Source of the DNA: Marinilabiliales bacterium
Lineage (GTDB): Bacteria; Bacteroidota; Bacteroidia; Bacteroidales; ML635J-15
Reading direction: 5' to 3'
Length of the DNA: 64,000 nt
Assembly: GCA_002869385.1 (NCBI GenBank)
Contig: PKTB01000004.1
Location: forward strand, 186,001 to 250,000
The notes below the pieces were generated by a model that did no database searches, was not told the DNA's origin, and was given only the letters and a program-made list of their open reading frames with translations. The first letter of the stretch is position 1; each line of letters starts with the position of its first letter. The translations under genes and the position numbers were made by a program. Positions 31,051 through 39,877 of the stretch are shown piece by piece.

Positions 31051-31749
31051 ATAGTGAAATGTCCCATATTTTAAAAATTCAACTACTTCTTTACGTGGTT
31101 TACGCCTTCTAATTAATGCAAGATGATCAAGCTTAAAAACAATAGTATCCTGTTCGTTGCCAAGTAAAGTATGTTCAGGTTTAACCAATCCATCATTATC
31201 TCCCTCAATAAAAACATTATACCCAATGTCTTTTCCCCTACAACCAATAATAATACCTATTTCAATATTGTATGGATAAGGGATAGTATTCACAAACGAA
31301 CCGGAGTCAGTTTGCATTCTCTGAACATTTGGGCCTAAAAACTTATTAAGCTTTTTCTCTGGATCAAAAAGGTCTGCAATTGCAGCACCCTGGTTAGGTG
31401 GTGCAATCATTACCACCCTATAAATAAAAGGTAAATCAGCATCCATACCAGAAAACTTCAACATACTTCTAAAAACCAAACCTCCCATTGAGTGAGTTAC
31501 AAATGAAACACTATCGAATGCTTCATTCTTTACATCCTGATATAATAAGTAACCCAAAGAATCCAAATCAACCATTAAACCTGGATAAGCATAGTTTTCA
31601 TGCTCAAATCCGGCTTTTTTAACTTTCTTTTCAACTTTGTGCATAATCGATTTTGGATTACCCCAACCATGTAATATATATACTTTATGCCTTGCTTGCA
31701 ATTGTATCACAAAAAAAAGCTAAAGCAGTAAAATTAAAGTCTTTTTCAT
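31021..31749 (-). CDS. Lipase-like alpha/beta hydrolase; one in-frame TAG
   Basis: A 242-codon secreted hydrolase. The family text begins 'HKVYILHGWGNPKSIMHK', and the nucleophile elbow is 'VTHSMGGLVFRSM' (Ser in His-Ser-Met-Gly), as in PGAP1-like lipases and esterases. Likely acid and His: 'EGDNDGLVKPEHTLL' and 'LDHLALIRR'. Starting at ATG 31749 gives a signal peptide ('MKKTLILLLxLFFVIQLQA') with TAG at codon 10 (31720-31722); TCG (Ser) is the most natural original. The last eight residues ('KTEDRRRK') are encoded by a copy of a short dispersed repeat, so the natural C-terminus may have been altered. Substrate unknown. Confidence 0.8.
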
Positions 31750-31858
31750 TTTAATTTAAATAATTCCTTCGGACAAAATTAGTAATTAATTGAGAAGTAT
31801 ATAAAAAATAAATCCCGACGGAAAATCCAATCTGGAGCATATATATAAAGTTGAGGTT

Positions 31859-32242
31859 TTACTTTTTAATAAGTTTTTTCGAATCTACATTCTTGCCTTT
31901 ATAAATCAAGCAAACGAAATAAACTCCTTCCTGCAAATCATAAGCTTCAAAGTTAACCTTTCTCAATCCACCACTGACAGGTATTGATTTAAGCTTAACT
32001 CCTGCAAAATTGTAGATTGCAATCTCTGCTACATCATCTTCAGGAATATTATACCATATCTCAGCATAATCTACAACAGGATTAGGGATAGGTGCAGAAA
32101 TCTTCAGCAACTCAGGGTAGTCACCCTGACTAAAATAAGAATAGTTATAAGGATCTGGCACTATCGCATAACTAATACCTGAAAAAATTAAAATAATGAG
32201 TGATATGTTTAGTATTCTTTTCACGATGTATTGTTTATTCAA
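31859..32242 (-). CDS. Small protein consisting mainly of a T9SS sorting domain (127 aa)
   Basis: After an uncleaved or cleaved signal segment (about 8-28) there are only about 22 residues ('VPDPYNYSYFSQGDYPELL') before a complete T9SS type-A sorting domain starts ('PIPNPVVDYAEIWYNI ... LQEGVYFVCLIYKGK ... KKLIKK'). Cargo proteins normally carry hundreds of residues ahead of this domain. It could be a small exported structural or competitor protein, or a remnant of a larger cargo. No upstream in-frame coding extension is visible. It diverges from the GT9 operon. Confidence 0.75.
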   Translation of the reverse strand: MNKQYIVKRILNISLIILIFSGISYAIVPDPYNYSYFSQGDYPELLKISAPIPNPVVDYAEIWYNIPEDDVAEIAIYNFAGVKLKSIPVSGGLRKVNFEAYDLQEGVYFVCLIYKGKNVDSKKLIKK

Positions 32243-32557
32243 AAACTGTTCCGAAAATTTATTTTAAGATACAATTACTTTATGCTTTCCATATTAATCT
32301 TACGGAATTCCTGGAGTTCTGTTACATTATTGCTAAAAATTTTTATGATTTATTTTTTTGACCATAACATTTCTTATATATTATTATTTCTAGTCCACTT
32401 TCATCCACGGTAATTGAAATGTTTTTATTATAATCTTTGAAACTTTCTGTAATTACAAAGATATAGGTCAAAAAATCATTTTTTTAAATACTTACAATCT
32501 GAAACATAATAAACTATCTATTTCAACATTTTCTTTAAGTATGTATATGCTATAATT
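32243..32557. other. AT-rich divergent spacer
   Basis: There is no credible gene between the small T9SS protein (-) and the GT9 operon (+). It has poly-T/A tracts and no strong hairpins. The GT9 promoter lies at its right end. Confidence 0.5.
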
Positions 32558-32577
32558 AAAAACTTTATGTAAGTTTG
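32558..32577 (+). promoter_or_regulatory. Promoter of the GT9 operon, nearly leaderless
   Basis: The -7 element TAAGTTTG at 32570-32577 sits in a 20-base block identical to that at 28092-28111. The ATG is at 32582, only four bases after the element, so the transcript should begin at or within a few bases of the start codon. No TTG occurs at the -33 position (ATG instead). Confidence 0.7.
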
Positions 32578-32581
32578 TTTT

Positions 32582-33574
32582 ATGAATGAAAACGAAATTA
32601 AATTTCTTATTATACGTTTTAGTTCTATCGGAGATATTGTCCTTACAACACCAGTTATTAGGGGAATCAAGCAACAGGTAGACGGTGCCGTTGTACATTA
32701 TCTCACAAAACCTCAGTATGCAAGTATTTTAGAATCTAATCCATATGTCGACAAAGTACATACTTTAAATAGTTTTCAATCAACAATAAATGAGCTTAAA
32801 GACGAAGGATTTGATTATCTGATTGATTTACATAAAAACATTAGGACATACATATTTAAGCATAAACTTAAGGTTTTAGACTTTAGTTTTCATAAATATA
32901 ATAAAGAAAAGTGGTTGTTGGTCAACTTCAAAAAGAATAATCTTCCTAATAAACATATTGTAGACAGATATCTTGAATCTGTAAGTGTTTTTGATGTAAA
33001 TAATGATGGTATGGGGCTTGATTATTTTATACCCGATAACATATCATACAACATCAAAGATAAACTAATAATTTCTGAACCTTATGTTGCATTTGCTATT
33101 GGTGGGCAACATGAAACAAAAAAGCTTCCTGCTGAAAACATTAAGGAATTATGTCAAGGAATAAATGCCCCGCTTATACTTCTAGGTGGTAAGGAAGACT
33201 TTGAGAATGGGGAAATAATTTCTAAAGACCTTAAAAATGTTATTAATCTTTGCGGTAAAACATCTTTAGACGAGTCCGCTCATATTGTGAGACAATCATC
33301 CATTGTGATATCTCACGACACAGGTTTAATGCATATCGCTGCTGCTTTCAAAAAAAATATTGTATCGATTTGGGGAAATACAATTCCGGAATTTGGAATG
33401 TACCCATATTTACCGGGAGAAAATTCAAAAATATTTGAAGTAAAAAATCTTAAATGTCGGCCATGTTCCAAAATTGGTCATGCAAAATGTCCTAAAAAGC
33501 ATTTTGACTGTATGAAAAAGCAAAATTTTAAAGAAATAATCGAACATGTAAACAAATTTATTGGTAATGATTAA
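32582..33574 (+). CDS. Glycosyltransferase family 9 (heptosyltransferase-like)
   Basis: A 330-residue GT9 protein, GT-B fold. The N-terminal 'FLIIRFSSIGDIVLTTPVIR' is diagnostic. The C-terminal donor-binding part has 'INLCGKTSLDESAHIVRQSS', 'VISHDTGLMHIAAAFKKNIVSIWG' and 'CRPCSKIGHAKCPKKHFDCM', the Cys-rich tail common in this subgroup. The family transfers ADP-heptose or related sugars to lipid A-core in the cytoplasm, so a role in LPS core assembly is likely. It is first gene of a compact unit and overlaps the next gene by 8 bases. Confidence 0.93.
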   Translation: MNENEIKFLIIRFSSIGDIVLTTPVIRGIKQQVDGAVVHYLTKPQYASILESNPYVDKVHTLNSFQSTINELKDEGFDYLIDLHKNIRTYIFKHKLKVLDFSFHKYNKEKWLLVNFKKNNLPNKHIVDRYLESVSVFDVNNDGMGLDYFIPDNISYNIKDKLIISEPYVAFAIGGQHETKKLPAENIKELCQGINAPLILLGGKEDFENGEIISKDLKNVINLCGKTSLDESAHIVRQSSIVISHDTGLMHIAAAFKKNIVSIWGNTIPEFGMYPYLPGENSKIFEVKNLKCRPCSKIGHAKCPKKHFDCMKKQNFKEIIEHVNKFIGND

Positions 33575-33770
33575 AGTCTGTGAAAACTGTGGTAAAGAAT
33601 TTACATGTGCACACAATTCAACTTGCTGGTGTTTAAAATATACTGTGTCAAGAGAACTTTCTGATTATCTGAAAAAGAGTTTTAAAGATTGTCTTTGTGA
33701 AGACTGTCTTTCGTATTTTATTAAAAATGATAAAGAGATTTTAACAAAAGAAAAAACTAAATGCAAGTGA
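33567..33770 (+). CDS. Cysteine-rich CWC family protein (67 aa)
   Basis: A small protein with the CWC pattern: 'CENCGKEFTCAHNSTCWC' near the start and 'CLCEDCLSYF' near the end, eight Cys in all. These could form a zinc site. The start is put at ATG 33567, because the upstream alternative at 33561 is TTG. It overlaps both neighbours (8 bases with GT9, 10 with ubiD-like), so translation is probably coupled. The family has no known function. Its fixed position between a glycosyltransferase and a UbiD decarboxylase is only suggestive. Confidence 0.85.
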   Translation: MIKVCENCGKEFTCAHNSTCWCLKYTVSRELSDYLKKSFKDCLCEDCLSYFIKNDKEILTKEKTKCK

Positions 33771-35536
33771 ATTCTTTAAAACAATATATTGATTTACTTG
33801 AGTCTGAAAATGAACTTATTCGAATTAAAGAGTTTGTTGATCCCGAATTGGAAATCACAGAGTTTTCAGATAGAATAATGAAGCAAAAAGGCGGAGGTAA
33901 AGCAATCTTATTTGAAAACACAGGAACTGATTTTCCATTACTAATTAACCATTACGGTTCTGACAAGCGAATTCTTTCAGCTTTAGGTATTTCATCTTTT
34001 GAAGAACCATCAAAAAAAATCGACACCTTAATGGGTAAAATGATGGGTGCAGGAAAAAACTTCAAATCAAAACTTGCCTTACTGCCAGAATTAAAGAACG
34101 CATCGAAATGGATGCCTCAAAAATCATCTGTAAAAGCTCCATGTCAGGAAATTGTACATAAAGACCCCGATTTGTCAATTTTACCGGTATTAAAATGCTG
34201 GCCTTTTGATGGTGGTCCATTTGCTACTCTCCCAATGGTAATTACAGAAGACCCGGAAACAGGAATCCGTAATATCGGAATGTATCGAATGCAAATTTTC
34301 GATAAAAATACTACAGGAATGCACTGGCATCTTCACAAAGGAGGAGCAGCTCACTATAACAAATACAAAGAGCTTGGTAAAAAAATGCCTGTCACAGTTG
34401 TTTTTGGTGGAGATCCTGTTTTGACATATTGTGCAACAGCTCCATTACATGAAAATATTGATGAGTTTATGCTAGCAGGTTTTTTAAAGGATAAAAAAGT
34501 GAAGCTGATAAAATCTCTAACTAATAACATTTATATTCCTGCCTCATCAGACATAGTAATTGAAGGTTTTATTGATCCAAATGAAGACTTAAAAAAAGAA
34601 GGTCCTTTTGGTGATCATACCGGATTTTACTCACTGGATGATTTATATCCTGTTTTTCATGTAACTTGTATCACACACAGAAAAGATGCGGTATACCCGG
34701 CAACTATTGTTGGTATCCCTCCTATGGAAGATTTTTATATCGGTAAAGCTACTGAAAGGATTTTTCTTAAACCAATTAAAATAACAATTGCTCCCGAGAT
34801 TCTTGATATTAGATTACCCGCTTATGGTGTTGCACACAACCTTGTTTTTATTAAAACAAAAAACAGCTATGCAGGACAGAGCTTTAAAATAATGAACGCC
34901 TTGCTTGGAGCAGTACAAATGATGTTCTCAAAAGTCCTTATTTGTTTTAATGAAGATACTGATATTCAGGATGATCTCGCTGTAATAAAAGCAATAAATA
35001 AAAATTTCAGCATAAATAACATTATGATAGGTAAAGGCCCCTCGGATGTTCTTGACCATTCTGCATATACTTATACCCTGAGCGGAAAATTACTTATTGA
35101 TTTAACTCAAGAAATTGATAAAAACCAAACTGATATTTTTTCTATTATAAGTGAATATAAAAGCCCTTTACAATTCAATGACAAAATCAAACAAATAAGA
35201 GAGAGCAAAGATTTATCTTCTAAAAAAATAATAGCATTCATCGATAATTTTGTCGAACTAGATTCTGAATATCTCAAAGCTTGGTATATTTTAAACAATA
35301 TTGACCCATCACACGATTGTATAATAAGTGATGGGAAGTTGTTTTTAGATGCCTGTATCAAAACTAATGAAACCGGTTTTGAAAGAAGGTGGCCAAATCC
35401 GGTAATAATGAACGATAAAACTATTAAATCAATAGACAACAAATGGGAAATGCTTACTAAGTATAATTTTATTGAATCACCATCCATAAAGCTAAAAAAG
35501 TTACAAATCGGAGACAATGAAATTGTAAACATTTAA
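33761..35536 (+). CDS. UbiD family decarboxylase (menaquinone-type)
   Basis: A 591-residue UbiD-fold decarboxylase, an enzyme class that uses prenylated FMN. Conserved regions include 'NIGMYRMQIFDKNTTGMHWHLHKGGAAHY', cited here only by its ends (around residues 185-213), 'EGPFGDHTGFYSLDD' with active-site acids, 'YPATIVGIPPMEDF' and 'RLPAYGVAHNLVFI'. The length and the C-terminal extension match the Bacteroidota menaquinone biosynthesis decarboxylase. A partner UbiX, which makes the cofactor, is not in the window. The gene overlaps the CWC gene by 10 bases. Confidence 0.9.
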   Translation: MQVNSLKQYIDLLESENELIRIKEFVDPELEITEFSDRIMKQKGGGKAILFENTGTDFPLLINHYGSDKRILSALGISSFEEPSKKIDTLMGKMMGAGKNFKSKLALLPELKNASKWMPQKSSVKAPCQEIVHKDPDLSILPVLKCWPFDGGPFATLPMVITEDPETGIRNIGMYRMQIFDKNTTGMHWHLHKGGAAHYNKYKELGKKMPVTVVFGGDPVLTYCATAPLHENIDEFMLAGFLKDKKVKLIKSLTNNIYIPASSDIVIEGFIDPNEDLKKEGPFGDHTGFYSLDDLYPVFHVTCITHRKDAVYPATIVGIPPMEDFYIGKATERIFLKPIKITIAPEILDIRLPAYGVAHNLVFIKTKNSYAGQSFKIMNALLGAVQMMFSKVLICFNEDTDIQDDLAVIKAINKNFSINNIMIGKGPSDVLDHSAYTYTLSGKLLIDLTQEIDKNQTDIFSIISEYKSPLQFNDKIKQIRESKDLSSKKIIAFIDNFVELDSEYLKAWYILNNIDPSHDCIISDGKLFLDACIKTNETGFERRWPNPVIMNDKTIKSIDNKWEMLTKYNFIESPSIKLKKLQIGDNEIVNI

Positions 35537-35556
35537 GATTAAAAGTCTGTTAAATT

Positions 35557-36234
35557 ATGGTAAATAACGATAAAGTATTTCAAAAATTAATTGACCAAGG
35601 TTACGAATTTAAATTCAACCAATACATAAAGGATGGTTACGACATTTTCAAGAGAGAGATGGGAAATTTTATTTGTTTTTATTTTGTCATCTTTTCTGTT
35701 TTTTTCGTAATCAGTTTAGTTCTCGAAAAAACTTCAGGTTTGGTAACTAATCTTGTACAGCCTGCATTAACTGCTGGTGCACTATTAGTTGCAAATGATA
35801 TTTTACTTAATAAGAAACCTGCTTTTTCAAGATTTTTTGATGGTTTTAAATTTTTCTTACCCTTATTCCTATTGGGATTAGTGTCAAGTGTATTAATTGT
35901 AATAGGTTTATTATTTCTTATTGTTCCTGGCATCTACCTTGGTGTAAGCTATTCATTTGCTAATATGTTTGTAGTTTTTTTTGGATATGACTTCTGGACA
36001 TCCATGGAGTTAAGCAGGAAAATAATAACTAAAAAATGGTGGGAGTTCTTTGGTTTCTTTCTTACTATTACGCTTATAAATATCGGTGGGATACTTGCCT
36101 GCGGAGTCGGAATTGTATTTACTGCCCCAATGACACTATGCATGACCTATTGTGCTTTTGAAGATATTGTTGGAGGGGCTATACGAGAACATACTAATTT
36201 GGAGCAAAAACAAACACACACAACTGATGTATAA
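35557..36234 (+). CDS. Integral membrane protein, unknown function (225 aa)
   Basis: A polytopic membrane protein with about five hydrophobic segments (about 37-58, 65-85, 100-135, 155-175 and 182-205). The signature 'IVPGIYLGVSYSFA' and the Ser-Met-Glu-Leu-Ser-Arg-Lys stretch after the fourth segment are typical of a broad family annotated as DUF975-like or glycerophosphodiester phosphodiesterase membrane-domain-like. It may sense or organise membranes, but no function is established. It sits 20 bases after the UbiD gene and overlaps the nuclease gene by 8 bases. Confidence 0.8.
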   Translation: MVNNDKVFQKLIDQGYEFKFNQYIKDGYDIFKREMGNFICFYFVIFSVFFVISLVLEKTSGLVTNLVQPALTAGALLVANDILLNKKPAFSRFFDGFKFFLPLFLLGLVSSVLIVIGLLFLIVPGIYLGVSYSFANMFVVFFGYDFWTSMELSRKIITKKWWEFFGFFLTITLINIGGILACGVGIVFTAPMTLCMTYCAFEDIVGGAIREHTNLEQKQTHTTDV

Positions 36235-36991
36235 ACTCTTTTCAATAATACTAACATTTGTTTTTTCAAGTGGAATTATCTGTTTTGCACAAATAAGCTC
36301 AGATAATTTATCCATTCCAAAACTTAAAAAAGATGAGCAACTAATCTGTCATCAGGCTTATTGCTTAGTTTATAGCGAAGAGCACGAACAAGCAAAATGG
36401 GTTGCATATCAGCTTACTGATAAAATGCTAGAATCAAATGTGAGCAGAAATAATAAGTTTATTATTGACCCATTAGTTACAACAGGAACTGCAAACAATA
36501 AAGACTATAAAGGCAGTGGATATGATAGAGGGCATCTTGCTCCATCAGCAGATATGTGCTATTCACAAAACACAATGGAAGAATCATTTTATTACAGTAA
36601 TATGTCTCCTCAGTTACCGGGCTTTAACAGAGGAATCTGGAAAACCCTTGAAAGTAATGTAAGAACATATGCTGAAAAACTTAATAAAATCTATATTGTT
36701 ACAGGTCCGATATTAAAAGAAAGTTTGCCTCAAATTGGTGAAAATCAGGTTGATGTGCCTGAAGAATATTTTAAAGCAATCCTTTTCATCAGCGATACAT
36801 GCAGTCAAGCTATTGCATTTGTCTTACCCAATAACAAAATTGATAATGACATGTTATTTAATTATGTTATTTCAATTGATGAACTAGAAAAACTATTAAA
36901 AGTAAACCTTTTTTACAAGCTTCCGTTTTTATTGGAAAAACGTGTGGAAAAAAAGTATAATAAAACATTTTGGTTAAAACTAACAGAATAG
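36227..36991 (+). CDS. DNA/RNA non-specific endonuclease (secreted)
   Basis: A 254-residue NUC1-type beta-beta-alpha-Me nuclease. Starting at ATG 36227 gives a signal peptide ending 'ICFAQ'. The catalytic motif is 'YDRGHLAPSADM' (His general base), with the metal-binding Asn in 'NMSPQLPGFNRGIW'. It is expected to act in the periplasm or outside the cell on DNA and RNA for nutrient recovery or defence. It overlaps the stop of the membrane-protein gene (ATGTATAA) and is followed after 3 bases by the zinc transporter gene. Related nucleases use Mg or Mn rather than zinc. Confidence 0.92.
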   Translation: MYKLFSIILTFVFSSGIICFAQISSDNLSIPKLKKDEQLICHQAYCLVYSEEHEQAKWVAYQLTDKMLESNVSRNNKFIIDPLVTTGTANNKDYKGSGYDRGHLAPSADMCYSQNTMEESFYYSNMSPQLPGFNRGIWKTLESNVRTYAEKLNKIYIVTGPILKESLPQIGENQVDVPEEYFKAILFISDTCSQAIAFVLPNNKIDNDMLFNYVISIDELEKLLKVNLFYKLPFLLEKRVEKKYNKTFWLKLTE

Positions 36992-36994
36992 AAC

Positions 36995-37789
36995 ATGAAT
37001 ACCACTTTACTAATAGCCTTTTCATTAACTCTTTTTGCTGGTTTATCAACCGGGATAGGAAGTTTAATTTCTGTATTTGCAAACAAAACAAATACTAAAC
37101 TATTATCTTTTAGCTTAGGTTTATCTGCAGGTGTCATGATATATATTTCTTTTGTAGAAATGCTTCAAGATGCAATAGAAAGACTAGGCTCTGAATATAA
37201 TTCTGCCGGATCTTGGTATGCAATTTTAGCTTTTTTTGGAGGTATTTTAATTAGCTTAATTATTGACAAGCTTGTTCCCGAAAAAGAAAATCCACATGAA
37301 ATTCGCTTTGTTGAAAGCATGAATAAATCTTTAGACAAATCAAAATTAAGACGAATGGGAATGTTTACTGCTTTAGCTATTGCTATTCATAATTTCCCGG
37401 AAGGAATTGCAACTTTTGTTGCTGCTTATTCGGATATAGAACTTGGAATACCTATTGCTGTTGCTATTGCTATTCATAATATCCCAGAAGGAATTGCTGT
37501 TGCTGTTCCAATTTATTTTGCAACAGGAGATAGAAAAAAGGCTATGAGATTGTCATTCTTATCGGGATTGTCTGAACCAGTGGGTGCTTTGCTTGCATTT
37601 GCTTTCATTATGCCGTTTTTGAATGATGTTCTTTTAGGAACAATTTTTGCAGTAGTTGCTGGCATTATGGTCTTTATATCATTTGATGAATTACTCCCAG
37701 GAGCACAAGAGTATGGGAACCACCACATTCCTACCTACGGAGTAATAATTGGAATGGCCATAATGGCATTTAGTTTATTAATATTATAG
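36995..37789 (+). CDS. zupT: ZIP family zinc transporter ZupT
   Basis: A 264-residue ZIP permease with about eight membrane helices. The two metal-site helices are plain: 'IAIHNFPEGIATFVAAY' and 'IAIHNIPEGIAVAVPIYF', together with 'LSGLSEPVGALLAF'. It imports divalent metals, mainly zinc, across the inner membrane. The length and motif order fit ZupT. It is packed between the nuclease (3 bases) and a lipoprotein gene (7 bases). No zinc-regulator box was recognised. Confidence 0.93.
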   Translation: MNTTLLIAFSLTLFAGLSTGIGSLISVFANKTNTKLLSFSLGLSAGVMIYISFVEMLQDAIERLGSEYNSAGSWYAILAFFGGILISLIIDKLVPEKENPHEIRFVESMNKSLDKSKLRRMGMFTALAIAIHNFPEGIATFVAAYSDIELGIPIAVAIAIHNIPEGIAVAVPIYFATGDRKKAMRLSFLSGLSEPVGALLAFAFIMPFLNDVLLGTIFAVVAGIMVFISFDELLPGAQEYGNHHIPTYGVIIGMAIMAFSLLIL

Positions 37790-37796
37790 TAAATAC

Positions 37797-38780
37797 ATGA
37801 AAAACTTATATCTACTTTTTGGTTTTATAATTGCTGTTTTAGTCTTTTCATCATGTGAAGAACATGATGAATATGAAACAAATGTTAGTGTTGATAAAAT
37901 CAGTCTAAACGACTCAATAAAAATCAGAAACTTTGCTTTCAAAAATATAGAAAATGGTCTTTTATGCGGAGGGACAAAAAACACTTATGGTGCAATTTAT
38001 TTAACGTCTGATGCCGGTAGAACATGGACAAAAACATATCAATCCGACAGCTTATCTGTAAACAATTTATATTATTTATCTGACAGTATTGTTTATGCTT
38101 GTGGTGATTCTCTAATGATTTTAAAATCATATGATGGCGGTCTTAATTGGTCACTAATAAATCTTGATAATCTTCCATTTGAGGAATATCGCGTTCCTTA
38201 TCACGAGATTTATGCAAATAGCGAGGACAATCTTTTTCTAGTTGGTGGTGAAAGTTTTTATAAAGGAATATGGTCAGAAACAGAAACCGGTAATTATCCC
38301 TGGACACATGACACTTATGATAACGAAATGGCATCAATGTGCTTTGTGAATGAAAACATTGGTTTCTTTGGTGGATATGGCTTAATGCTGGTTACAGAAG
38401 ATGGTGGTGAGACTTTTGACTATATTGATTTTGAAAATGATTTCTTTATAGATATGGAAGCCGATGAACATGGTAATGTGTATGCCGTATCAGATATCGG
38501 GATACTTTATTACTCTTCAGATCTGGGGTATAACTGGTCGTTACTAATTGATGATTATAATGCTGAGTTTTCTGACATGTATCTTGGTGAAGAAACTTCA
38601 GTAGTTTGCGGGTGGAATGGCATACTATATATGAAAAAAGGAGAAGATGGTAAATGGCTGGAAATAGAAGATATTCCTGAGGTCAATTATTACTGTACTT
38701 ATGTAAATTCCAGAGATGAAATTTTTCTTGGATCTGATGATGGACAAATCTATATTTTAAATAAGAAAAGGATACAATAA
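37797..38780 (+). CDS. Lipoprotein with YCF48/BNR-like propeller repeats
   Basis: A 327-residue lipoprotein (signal ending Phe-Ser-Ser-Cys at about 19). It has repeating 'LTSDAGRTWTKTY', 'SYDGGLNWSLIN', 'VTEDGGETFDYID' and 'SSDLGYNWSLLIDD' blades, typical of BNR/YCF48-like beta-propellers. Such proteins are common on Bacteroidota surfaces and the ligand is usually unknown. It is last in the compact unit starting at 32582. A separate promoter for the next gene follows. Confidence 0.85.
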   Translation: MKNLYLLFGFIIAVLVFSSCEEHDEYETNVSVDKISLNDSIKIRNFAFKNIENGLLCGGTKNTYGAIYLTSDAGRTWTKTYQSDSLSVNNLYYLSDSIVYACGDSLMILKSYDGGLNWSLINLDNLPFEEYRVPYHEIYANSEDNLFLVGGESFYKGIWSETETGNYPWTHDTYDNEMASMCFVNENIGFFGGYGLMLVTEDGGETFDYIDFENDFFIDMEADEHGNVYAVSDIGILYYSSDLGYNWSLLIDDYNAEFSDMYLGEETSVVCGWNGILYMKKGEDGKWLEIEDIPEVNYYCTYVNSRDEIFLGSDDGQIYILNKKRIQ

Positions 38781-38793
38781 TTTATTTCTTTTA

Positions 38794-38801
38794 TATCTTT
38801 G
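38794..38801 (+). promoter_or_regulatory. -7 element upstream of the lipocalin-like gene
   Basis: TATCTTTG fits TAnnTTTG, 26 bases before ATG 38828. The -33 element is unclear. Confidence 0.45.
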
Positions 38802-38827
38802 CTAAAACAATTTTAAAATCTTCCTTA

Positions 38828-39823
38828 ATGAAAAACATCTTCCTTTTAACACTTATTGCTTGTGCGATATCAGTGCATGCACAAAAAACTTTAAATGAGG
38901 TACAAACTAAGTGGGTTATTGAAGCCAATGAAGATATGGAAAGGGCTCTGAGCAATCCGGACATGTCTGACTCTGAACGTTTAAAAATTGTCCAAAAAGC
39001 AGGTAGAACTCAAAAAAGATACGGTCAGCCACATACATGGCCAAATGGTAAAACTCCTTTAGAACAATTTATTGATAACCAATTCGAACAATGTAAAAAT
39101 GAAATTGTAGAAATGAACGCGTGGGCACTTGAACTCGAATCCAAGTCATTAGATCAAAAAATGAAAATTATCAACTCGATTCAAATCGAAGTCGTTGAGG
39201 AGCAAGTACAACTATTAGTCCCAGGTAGCACACCCGTCCAATTAACAGGAGATGCAATTAATACAGTTTTCGGAATTAATATTGTTGAAGGTGTTAATGC
39301 TGGAAAAGTTCAAAATGCCCAGGATCTGACAAATAAATTTAAAGAACTGGCAAAATCAAAAGAACTGGTTAAACATATAAATATCCTTGTAGAAAATCAT
39401 AAAGAATCTCTTGAACTAATTGATGCAGATAGAGATTTACTACACAAAAAAATGATTCTTTGGAAAAAAGCATATATAAATGCGAGGAAAAGCACGTTCA
39501 CAGAAAAAGGTCTGGAAGGTGCAAAGCTATTCAAAGGTAACAATAATCTATCAAACAACCCTTTAGTCGGAACTTGGACATACTCTGATGGAAGTACAGG
39601 TAAAACATCTTATACATTTAATGCAGATAAAACAGCAATTCAGGTATTAAATGGTGTTACTTACACAGGCTGGAAATGGGAATCAAATGGTAATGTTATA
39701 ACAATGATTGGTGGAAATGGAAAACGAAATACCTGGGAGTACAGAATTGATAATGATCAACTTTTTTTAACAGTTGAATATAATGGCGAAAAAATAGAAG
39801 GTATACCACTTTCAAAACAATAA
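38828..39823 (+). CDS. Secreted protein with C-terminal lipocalin-like domain
   Basis: A 331-residue protein with a signal peptide (1-19, ending 'VHAQ'). A charged, largely helical middle follows (about 20-240) with a lysine-rich coiled-coil-like stretch. The last 85 residues ('NPLVGTWTYSDG...YTFNADKTA...GWKWESNGNVITM') have the form of the small lipocalin-like or DUF4488-type beta-barrels of Bacteroidota. No catalytic motif is seen. It is monocistronic with its own promoter and terminator. Function unknown. Confidence 0.75.
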   Translation: MKNIFLLTLIACAISVHAQKTLNEVQTKWVIEANEDMERALSNPDMSDSERLKIVQKAGRTQKRYGQPHTWPNGKTPLEQFIDNQFEQCKNEIVEMNAWALELESKSLDQKMKIINSIQIEVVEEQVQLLVPGSTPVQLTGDAINTVFGINIVEGVNAGKVQNAQDLTNKFKELAKSKELVKHINILVENHKESLELIDADRDLLHKKMILWKKAYINARKSTFTEKGLEGAKLFKGNNNLSNNPLVGTWTYSDGSTGKTSYTFNADKTAIQVLNGVTYTGWKWESNGNVITMIGGNGKRNTWEYRIDNDQLFLTVEYNGEKIEGIPLSKQ

Positions 39824-39830
39824 ATTACAA

Positions 39831-39862
39831 AAAAAATGGCAGCTAAGAAACTGCCATTTTTT
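39831..39862. terminator. Bidirectional terminator
   Basis: AAAAAATGGCAG (39831-39842), eight-base loop, CTGCCATTTTTT (39851-39862), lying between convergent genes and able to serve both, including fhs. Confidence 0.9.
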
Positions 39863-39877
39863 ATTATAATCCAACTT

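Noticed and set aside
36152..36226. Upstream start of the nuclease at 36152
   Set aside because: It lies deep inside the membrane-protein gene; the signal peptide begins at 36227.
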